From: CAZNUM01 sp046861615
GTDB lineage: Bacteria > Fidelibacterota > Marinisomatia > Marinisomatales > TCS55
Direction of reading: 5' to 3'
Length of the DNA stretch: 10,869 nucleotides
NCBI GenBank assembly: GCA_046861615.1
Contig: JBHHUS010000052.1
Coordinates: 1 to 10,869, forward strand
Part shown: one piece after another, positions 5,903 through 10,869 of the stretch
Position numbering within the stretch: position 1 is the first letter of the stretch
Layout: each line of letters begins with the position of its first letter
The notes under the pieces: generated by a model
What the model saw: the letters and a program-made list of their open reading frames with translations, nothing else
Told to the model about the DNA's origin: nothing
Database searches by the model: none
Program-made: the position numbers and the translations under genes

Positions 5903-6727
5903 TCAATAAACCTCCTTGCGCAGGGTGGTGGGGACAAAGGTCATCAGTTTGTCCCGGATAACGATGGGATGATCCTTTTTATGCAGACTGATGATCCCCT
6001 CCATTACAATCAGTTTCAGCATGATTTCTTCATCCGATTTCCGTTTTAGTTTCCCGCCGATGGGCAGGAATACCAGATTTGAAAGCAGAACGCCGTAGAA
6101 AGTAGTGATCAGCGCCAGGGCCATTCCACCGAGCAGGTCGGCGAATTTTTTAGCCACATCGAACTCAATTAACTCCAGGGAAGTCGGGCCACCGGAGAAA
6201 TTGTTCATCATAACAATCAAACCCATAACCGTCCCCAGCATGCCGAAAGCCGGAGCATAGGAGCCCATGTAAAAGAAGATTTCCTGGCCGATGGAATGCC
6301 GTCGTTCCATATTTGCCAATTCCAGTTTTAAGTACTGCCGCAGCCGCACTGGATCCTTTTCTGTAATCGCCAGTTCTACCCCATCCCGTAGATATTTATC
6401 TTCAATCTGTGCCAGTTCCGGCTCCAGCGACAGTAAACCTTTTTTCCGTGCCTTTTCACCCAGTTCAACAATCCGCTCGATCATTTCATTGTACGAGACA
6501 GAGTCCTCTTCAAAAACCTGTTTCAGGACATTCGCTAAATTCTTTACCTGTTTCAGAGGATAATTCACCATGGTAGCGGCCAAAGTGCCTCCCAGAACAA
6601 TAAAAATTGAATTCAGGTTGAAAAACCAGTACAGCTCCCCTCCCCCCCGGAGAGCTCCCAAACCGATAATTGCCAAACCCGCCACCAGGCCGATGGCTGT
6701 CCCGAAATCAACGCGTTTATTATTCAT
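5903..6727 (-). CDS. motA: MotA-like stator proton-channel protein
   Basis: It is the ion-channel half of the stator, in the inner membrane, forming a complex with MotB. The 274-residue product shows four membrane segments: about 10-27, 37-55, 154-175 and 198-221. The large cytoplasmic loop carries ARKKGLLSLE with Arg94 and Glu102, which correspond to the rotor-contacting Arg90 and Glu98 of E. coli MotA. The channel prolines are present as Pro159 (YAPAFGMLGTVMGLI) and Pro222, together with the LITTFYG stretch of helix 4. Length and residues fit a working MotA rather than ExbB/TolQ. It overlaps motB by a few bases and follows the rhomboid gene by 39 bp. The best ribosome site, GGAG at 6742-6745, is 14 nt from the ATG and sits in the loop of a small hairpin. 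Confidence 0.93.
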   Translation of the reverse strand: MNNKRVDFGTAIGLVAGLAIIGLGALRGGGELYWFFNLNSIFIVLGGTLAATMVNYPLKQVKNLANVLKQVFEEDSVSYNEMIERIVELGEKARKKGLLSLEPELAQIEDKYLRDGVELAITEKDPVRLRQYLKLELANMERRHSIGQEIFFYMGSYAPAFGMLGTVMGLIVMMNNFSGGPTSLELIEFDVAKKFADLLGGMALALITTFYGVLLSNLVFLPIGGKLKRKSDEEIMLKLIVMEGIISLHKKDHPIVIRDKLMTFVPTTLRKEVY

Positions 6728-6734
6728 TGTAACT

Positions 6735-6750
6735 ACGAAAGCTCCTTCGT
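6735..6750 (-). promoter_or_regulatory. Mini-hairpin presenting the motA Shine-Dalgarno site
   Basis: On the minus-strand RNA, ACGAA and TTCGT form a 5-bp stem around the 6-nt loop GGAGCT, which contains the only good Shine-Dalgarno sequence for motA. The linear distance from GGAG to the ATG is 14 nt, longer than usual. The folded stem could shorten the effective distance. It is a small element and may be chance. Confidence 0.25.
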
Positions 6751-6766
6751 TAACATGAACAAAACT

Positions 6767-7594
6767 TTAATCTTTTTCCCGCTCCCGGGAGAGATATTTA
6801 CTGGCCCGGTAGAGCGTCTCTTTTTCATCCTCTGTGAGCCCGTCATACCCCACTGCATTGATTTTATCCAGTAACCAGTCCACCTCCTGTTGCATTGTTG
6901 ACTTCTGCTGGTCTTTTTTCACAATCCGGCGGTGGGTCAGTTCTGCTTGACGGTTTAAAACCCAAATCTTGATATTTTTCCATTTCCAGGGTGACTTTAA
7001 ATAAATATAACCGATTACCATTCCTGAGAGGTGGGTTAAATGACTAATGTTGGAGCCGTTTGTATTCATGGAGGAGAAAAATGCCAGAGCCCCCAACAGG
7101 ATTACAAAATATTTTACTTTAATCGGGAACAGGAAATACAGCAGAATTTCCCGGTTTGGAAACATGAGTCCATAGGCTAACAAGATACCGTAGATGGCAC
7201 CACTGGCACCAATCAGTACTGTATGGGGATTGGTCAGGTTGAACAGCAGCCATACCAGTCCCGAGCCAACCCCGGTGATAAAATAATATTTTAAAAAGGC
7301 TTTCCGGCCCCAGATTGTTTCCATTTCTGAGCCGAACATCCACAGCACGAACATATTAATCAGGATATGGAAAAATCCGCCGTGGATGAACATGTAAGTC
7401 AGCGGCTGCCAGATCAAGGGCCAAACCGTAGAAGATGAAAGACCAAAGATTTGTGTCAGGTCAATTTGCTGACGAGAAATCAGGGTTAAGGCATACATTA
7501 CTGCGTTGATGCCGATCAATGTTTTAATGGCATCGGTAAACAGTTTAGGCCGATAGGGGATATTCCCGTGCTGTGATTGAAATTGATAGCGCAT
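6767..7594 (-). CDS. Rhomboid-family intramembrane serine protease
   Basis: It cleaves transmembrane substrates within the inner membrane. The 275-residue protein has six or so hydrophobic helices between about 22 and 200. Key residues are all present: His76 and Asn80 in HGGFFHILIN (oxyanion/active-site contacts), a WGR motif (95-97) after helix 1-2, the nucleophile Ser131 in GASGAIYG, and the catalytic His188 in HLTHLSGMVIG, chosen over His185 because it fits the HxxGxxxG spacing. A soluble C-terminal tail (about 236-271) with LLDKI...GYDGLTEDEKETLYRASKYLS matches the short module found after rhomboids in many Bacteroidota. Its start is 2 nt after the preceding stop, so translation is probably coupled. 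Its substrate is unknown. Confidence 0.93.
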   Translation of the reverse strand: MRYQFQSQHGNIPYRPKLFTDAIKTLIGINAVMYALTLISRQQIDLTQIFGLSSSTVWPLIWQPLTYMFIHGGFFHILINMFVLWMFGSEMETIWGRKAFLKYYFITGVGSGLVWLLFNLTNPHTVLIGASGAIYGILLAYGLMFPNREILLYFLFPIKVKYFVILLGALAFFSSMNTNGSNISHLTHLSGMVIGYIYLKSPWKWKNIKIWVLNRQAELTHRRIVKKDQQKSTMQQEVDWLLDKINAVGYDGLTEDEKETLYRASKYLSREREKD

Positions 7595-7596
7595 TG

Positions 7597-8466
7597 TCAG
7601 ACCAATTCAGGTAACTGATGCAGTTTAAACCAATTCAACGGATTCATCAGGGGTGTCACTTTACTATAAGGTGCCTCTGGTACTTTCAACTGTGTCAGCT
7701 TGTATAATTTAATACGAAATCCCTGTTTCTTCTGTTCCTGAAATAAGGTATGAGCAGCGCTAATGAAAAAGTCCCTGGGCAGGACTCCCGAAACATGGTT
7801 AAAACCATAGTGTCTCAATCCATCCCTGATGATTGTGGAACAACTGCGGTTTAAGAAGTTGAAACCCTGAAATTTCTCCGGTCGGCGGGGATTCCGGGGG
7901 TAGGAATGAATGGCTTCCAGTTGGCGGTGGTAATAGGCCGCCAGTTTATCAACCTCCAGCCCGGTTATTTTCAGAACATGGATCGTGCGCATGAAGCGGC
8001 GGCCAAACTTATCGTAATAAACTCGCCCGTCATCCCGGAGCTCAAACGTCCCGGTGGTAGGGGAAGGGGCAAATTCTCCCAGGGCGGGACGGTAAAGGTA
8101 CTCCGCCAGGTCCAGGATTTCATTTTCATTCAAAAGGTGAGAATAATTAAAGATTTCCCCATTTACATTAATAGCGATATGTCCAAAGGTGGAGGCGGGA
8201 TATTTCACCAGTCGTTCATTGTAATACAGTTCTACGAATGGTTCTGGTTCCGCCGGTTCATCCGGCCAGAGGATCAGGATCGGTTCGTTCGATTCATAAT
8301 CCCTTTGAGGTAAATAGCGGGCATGAACCGGCTGATCAAGCCAGTGTGTCAGATAGCCTTCCCAGATCGTGACCCCGGATAATAAACACTCACCTCCCGG
8401 ACCTTCCAGATAGGGACCCTGGTCACCCTGACGCAAAATGCCGCTGTATTGTTCCGATTCACTCAT
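7597..8466 (-). CDS. Putative permuted papain-like (NlpC/P60-superfamily) protein
   Basis: This 289-residue protein is not one I can name. An N-terminal domain of about 75 residues (SGILRQGDQGPYLEGPGGE..., with a beta-rich, possibly OB-like pattern) ends in a Pro/Glu spacer (WPDEPAEPEPF). The main domain carries STFGHIAINVNGEIFNY with His96, and much later NRSCSTIIRDGL with Cys209. A His-first, Cys-second order, with the Cys at the start of a helix, is the circularly permuted papain-like pattern (as in the DUF4105 and YiiX groups). Peptidase, amidase or acyltransferase activity is therefore possible but unproven. It has no signal peptide and no TM helix, so it is probably cytoplasmic, unusual for DUF4105-like proteins. 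It overlaps recO by ATGA and lies 2 nt before the rhomboid gene. GGGAG stands 8 nt before its ATG. Confidence 0.6.
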   Translation of the reverse strand: MSESEQYSGILRQGDQGPYLEGPGGECLLSGVTIWEGYLTHWLDQPVHARYLPQRDYESNEPILILWPDEPAEPEPFVELYYNERLVKYPASTFGHIAINVNGEIFNYSHLLNENEILDLAEYLYRPALGEFAPSPTTGTFELRDDGRVYYDKFGRRFMRTIHVLKITGLEVDKLAAYYHRQLEAIHSYPRNPRRPEKFQGFNFLNRSCSTIIRDGLRHYGFNHVSGVLPRDFFISAAHTLFQEQKKQGFRIKLYKLTQLKVPEAPYSKVTPLMNPLNWFKLHQLPELV

Positions 8467-9149
8467 ACCAGCAACTCCCGCAATACCCGCAGTGATTCCA
8501 GTTTATGAAGCCCCTCAAAATGGATTTTCAGATGGGTGTACAGATAATCACTGACCAGTTTCCGGTCAGCGGCCGTAATAGTGATGTCCTGATCCAGACC
8601 GGACTTCCCCTGTTCAAACAGTTCAAAGATCAACCGGGAGTTGGGACTGGAATAGGGATTCGGCAGAGGGGTGTATTCCAGTTCTGAATGAGAAAAATCC
8701 GGTTTAAATCCCAGCAGCGTTAACAGGCGGTATTGAAAATACCAGAAGAGCAGATTCAAGTGATCCTCGCGCTTTTCCAGTGTCTCCAGTATCCACACCA
8801 GTTCATCAAACAGGTCAGGATGGGCGTCCTGAAAGGAGAGGCACCGATCAATTAAATCTACAATTGCAAAGCCATAGGCAATTTTTTTCAGGTCCGTCGT
8901 TAACAACTGCCAGGGTTTCTGAAAGGCTACCTTGGAGACAGTTTGCAATTCACGGGTCTGTTTAAAATAAAAAACCAGGTCCAGATAATTCAGGGGTTGA
9001 AAATAGGCAGCCGTGGAGCCTTTTTTCCGGTGGGCACCGTGGACAATAATCCCCAGTTTCCCCATTTCCCGGGTGAAGCAGCGGGCAATCATACTGCTCT
9101 CCCGGTAGGAAAAGCGTTTTAAAACGACAGCCGGGGAAGAAACAATCAT
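8463..9149 (-). CDS. recO: DNA repair protein RecO
   Basis: RecO binds SSB-coated single-stranded DNA, anneals strands and, with RecR, loads RecA in gap repair. The 228-residue product has the N-terminal OB domain (about 1-78) with the typical opening PAVVLKRFSYRESSMIARCF, then TREMGKLGIIVHGAHRKKGS and YFQPLNYLDLVFY, and the helical RecO_C domain (about 80-228) with LLTLLGFKPDF. The CxxC pairs that form a zinc finger in many RecO proteins are missing. The only cysteines are 24 and 103, and the expected region (about 152-180) reads SHSELEYTPLPNPYSS. The ATG at 9149 is 26 nt after the proS stop and lacks a close Shine-Dalgarno site (an AGGA lies about 17 nt upstream). The identification is firm despite the weak conservation usual for this family. 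Confidence 0.9.
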   Translation of the reverse strand: MIVSSPAVVLKRFSYRESSMIARCFTREMGKLGIIVHGAHRKKGSTAAYFQPLNYLDLVFYFKQTRELQTVSKVAFQKPWQLLTTDLKKIAYGFAIVDLIDRCLSFQDAHPDLFDELVWILETLEKREDHLNLLFWYFQYRLLTLLGFKPDFSHSELEYTPLPNPYSSPNSRLIFELFEQGKSGLDQDITITAADRKLVSDYLYTHLKIHFEGLHKLESLRVLRELLV

Positions 9150-9175
9150 TCAGGCATCAGGATTCCTGGGAACGA

Positions 9176-10645
9176 TCAGTAAGCTTTAGCAAAAATTACT
9201 TCGTGGCGGGCGGGCTTCCCGGAGAAAATACACTTTAGTCCTTCCGGATGCTCATCGAAGGGTATCACCCGAATCGTTGCTTTGGTTTCCGCTTTTATCG
9301 CCTCCTCGGTCTCCGTGGTTCCGTCCCAGCCACAGCGGATGAAACCACTCTGGTTGGCAGCAATCTGCTTGAATTCCTGATAGTCATCCACCTGAAACGT
9401 GTTCTCATCCCGAAATTGCCGGGCCTGGTCAAAAAGACCTTTTTGAATCTCTCGCAGTAGACTGGAAATGGTTTGAATAAGGTTGTCGATACTCTGGAAA
9501 CTTTTCGTCCCCGTATCCCGGCGGACCAATACCACCTGGTTTTTGGCCACGTCCTTGGGCCCCGCCTCCAGCCGCAGGGGAATTCCTTTCATCTCCCAAT
9601 CATTAAACTTGAAGCCTGGACTCTCCTCCCGCCAGTCCTCATGTACCCGAATGCCCACTTCTTCCAGCTGGGCTACAAGTGGTTTTAAATACTCCCGCAC
9701 CCTAGTCTGCTCCTCAGCGGAACGGAAAATAGGAACGATCACCACCTGGATGGGGGCAATTTTCGGTGGCAACCGCAGCCCCTTATCATCTCCATGGGCC
9801 ATAATCACCGCCCCCACCAGACGGGTACTGACACCCCAACTGGTGGCATATACGTAATCCTCCTGATTATCGGCGGTCTGAAAGGTGACCTTGAAAGCCT
9901 TAGCAAAATTCTGTCCCAGGTTGTGGGAGGTTCCCGACTGGAGGGCACGTTTGTCTCCCATCATAGCTTCAATGCTGTAGGTATGAACCGCCCCGGCGAA
10001 TTTTTCAGATTCTGTTTTTAGTCCCGTATAAACCGGCAGAGCGAGATAATCCTCTGTCAGGCGGCGGTAAAAGTCCAAAATTAATCGCGCTTCCTCCTCC
10101 GCCTCTTCCGCCGTGGCGTGGGCAGTGTGGCCCTCCTGCCAGAGGAATTCACTGGTGCGTAAAAAGAGCCGTGTACGCATTTCCCAGCGGACCACATTAG
10201 CCCACTGGTTAATCAACAGGGGCAAGTCCCGGTAGGATTGAATCCACTTTTTGTACATGGACCAGATCACCGTTTCAGAGGTGGGACGAATGATGGCTTC
10301 TTCTTCCAGCCGGGAGTCCGGATCCACGATCAGTCCGCCCTTTTCATCCGCCTTGAGACGGCTGTGAGTTACAACGGCGCATTCCTTGGCAAAGCCCTCC
10401 ACATGCTCTGCTTCCCGGGCCAGAAAAGATTTGGGAATCAACAGCGGGAAATAGGCATTCACATGACCGCTGGACTTTAACATGCCATCCAACGCTTCCT
10501 TAATATGTTCCCACAGGGAAAAACCGTAGGGTCTGATCACCATTGTGCCTTTCACCGGCCCATAATCGGCTAACTCTGCACGGGTCACAATATCGGTGTA
10601 CCAGGCGGCATAATCCTGACTCCGGGGTGTTACACTCTTGGACAT
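9176..10645 (-). CDS. proS: Prolyl-tRNA synthetase, archaeal/eukaryotic type
   Basis: It charges tRNA-Pro with proline in the cytoplasm. The 489-residue length and lack of the editing (INS) insertion between motifs 2 and 3 place it in the archaeal/eukaryotic-like ProRS type, which is also usual in Bacteroidota. Class II features in order: motif 1 region with VNAYFPLLIPKS (62-73), RPTSE (120-124), motif 2 VRWEMRTRLFLRTSEF with Arg153/Glu155 and Arg163, the tRNA/proline loop SGTSHNLGQNFAKAF (237-251), and motif 3 GVSTRLVGAVIMAHGDDKGL with Arg275. The anticodon-binding domain follows (about 297-400), then the C-terminal domain ending in the family AKAY. That domain keeps only two of the cysteines often used for zinc (Cys438, Cys472; the CxxCGKPA position reads CIFSGKPA). 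It is the first gene of the minus-strand operon. Confidence 0.96.
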   Translation of the reverse strand: MSKSVTPRSQDYAAWYTDIVTRAELADYGPVKGTMVIRPYGFSLWEHIKEALDGMLKSSGHVNAYFPLLIPKSFLAREAEHVEGFAKECAVVTHSRLKADEKGGLIVDPDSRLEEEAIIRPTSETVIWSMYKKWIQSYRDLPLLINQWANVVRWEMRTRLFLRTSEFLWQEGHTAHATAEEAEEEARLILDFYRRLTEDYLALPVYTGLKTESEKFAGAVHTYSIEAMMGDKRALQSGTSHNLGQNFAKAFKVTFQTADNQEDYVYATSWGVSTRLVGAVIMAHGDDKGLRLPPKIAPIQVVIVPIFRSAEEQTRVREYLKPLVAQLEEVGIRVHEDWREESPGFKFNDWEMKGIPLRLEAGPKDVAKNQVVLVRRDTGTKSFQSIDNLIQTISSLLREIQKGLFDQARQFRDENTFQVDDYQEFKQIAANQSGFIRCGWDGTTETEEAIKAETKATIRVIPFDEHPEGLKCIFSGKPARHEVIFAKAY

Positions 10646-10792
10646 AAAATATTCTCTATTAATTAAATTGGTGTGAAAACGGTGCCAACTTCGGATGAAA
10701 GAAAAACTGGTTTAGAAATTACCTGCGAAGGTTAGGGTCATTCAACTGAATTATTCGGTAGAAACAATCAGATTTGGTTTTCTATCAGGTGA
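10646..10792 (-). promoter_or_regulatory. Intergenic region upstream of proS
   Basis: This 147-nt gap between a secreted-protein gene and proS must hold the promoter of the long minus-strand operon if proS is its first gene. The best candidate on the minus strand is TTGGCA (10683-10688 on the plus strand), a 17-nt spacer and TAATTA (10660-10665). The start would then be near 10653 and the leader would be only a few bases. No good Shine-Dalgarno site precedes the proS ATG. A weak AT-rich stem (TAGAAA/TTTCTA with inner CAA/TTG and a 2-nt bulge, about 10761-10785) follows the upstream stop, but there is no convincing terminator. Confidence 0.25.
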
Positions 10793-10869
10793 TTATTTAT
10801 CCGGCTGGATCACCGCCAGTTTCAGGAGCGTGGTACCCTGATCGGTCTGGATGTGGGCCAGGTACATCC
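10793..10869 (-). CDS. C-terminal end of a secreted protein with T9SS-like sorting tail
   Basis: Only the last 24 codons and the TAA lie in the window; the gene continues past the right edge. The residues run from MYLAHIQTDQG through LLKLAVIQ to PDK. The preceding codon ends in GG. This matches the pattern of type A C-terminal sorting domains of the type IX secretion system, in which (G)xYxxxIxT..G....KLxV/I ends the protein. Such tails direct export across the outer membrane and are then removed. The fragment is too short for certainty; a FlgD-Ig-like or other beta-sandwich end would look similar. The preserved reading frame to the edge, the same-strand position 147 nt upstream of proS and the FCB-type neighbours support it. 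The full protein's function is not visible. Confidence 0.6.
   Translation of the reverse strand, partial: MYLAHIQTDQGTTLLKLAVIQPDK

Noticed and set aside
7906..8313. 135-aa open frame on the plus strand
   Set aside because: It is antisense to the His-Cys protein gene, which is held in place by the ATGA overlap with recO and a 2-nt gap to the rhomboid gene. The plus-strand product shows no recognisable features.
7597..8466. Lipoprotein N-acyltransferase (DUF4105/Lnb-type) assignment
   Set aside because: The His-then-Cys pattern is similar, but the protein lacks a signal peptide and transmembrane helices and the match is to short motifs only, so the specific function is not claimed.
9483..9857. 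124-aa open frame on the plus strand
   Set aside because: It lies fully opposite proS, whose class II motifs are unmistakable. The translation is low-complexity Ser/Pro/Arg with no family features or ribosome site.
1..10869. CRISPR array, tRNA, insertion sequence or phage attachment site
   Set aside because: No regularly spaced repeats, no cloverleaf-like sequence, no transposase or integrase fragment and no terminal inverted repeats with target duplications were seen.

Overview
The window looks like chromosomal DNA from a Gram-negative bacterium of the FCB (Fibrobacterota-Chlorobiota-Bacteroidota) superphylum, most like a Marinimicrobia/KSB1-type lineage. The basis is a PorV-like outer-membrane protein next to a helix-hairpin-helix/beta-barrel protein of a Bacteroidota-type family, a C-terminal fragment resembling a type IX secretion sorting tail, a rhomboid protease with the C-terminal module common in Bacteroidota, and an archaeal/eukaryotic-type prolyl-tRNA synthetase. 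The phylum-level placement is inference from gene families; no rRNA or tRNA gene is present. No CRISPR array, insertion sequence, prophage or frameshifted gene was found.

Layout. (1) 1-2723, minus strand: a cell-envelope cluster, transcribed right to left. It holds a PorV-like protein, a barrel protein with a degenerate HhH region that overlaps it by 74 bp, and the signal-peptide start of a third exported protein cut by the left edge. (2) 2724-3282, minus strand: two tandem, clearly paralogous 69-70 aa membrane proteins with excellent Shine-Dalgarno sites, followed by a perfect 13-bp stem hairpin. I do not recognise this family, and it is the most novel-looking item here. (3) 3283-3551: an AT-rich divergent control region with a perfect 10-bp inverted repeat that encloses a near-consensus promoter. 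(4) 3552-5173, plus strand: enolase followed by an FtsB/DivIC-type cell-division protein, overlapping by 4 bases. (5) 5154-10645, minus strand, tail-to-tail with ftsB: proS - recO - a putative permuted papain-like (NlpC/P60-like) protein - rhomboid protease - motA - motB, with small gaps or 4-base overlaps, apparently one operon. (6) 10793-10869, minus strand: the last 24 codons of a secreted protein ending in a T9SS-like sorting sequence.

How it fits together. Housekeeping functions (glycolysis, division, proline charging, recombinational repair) are mixed with envelope functions (ion-driven stator, intramembrane protease, outer-membrane proteins). The MotA/MotB pair carries the key proton-channel residues but has no flagellar gene within the window. 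The open questions are the role of the paired small membrane proteins, the activity of the His/Cys protein between recO and the rhomboid gene, and whether the dyad at 3313-3343 controls the divergent eno and small-protein promoters.
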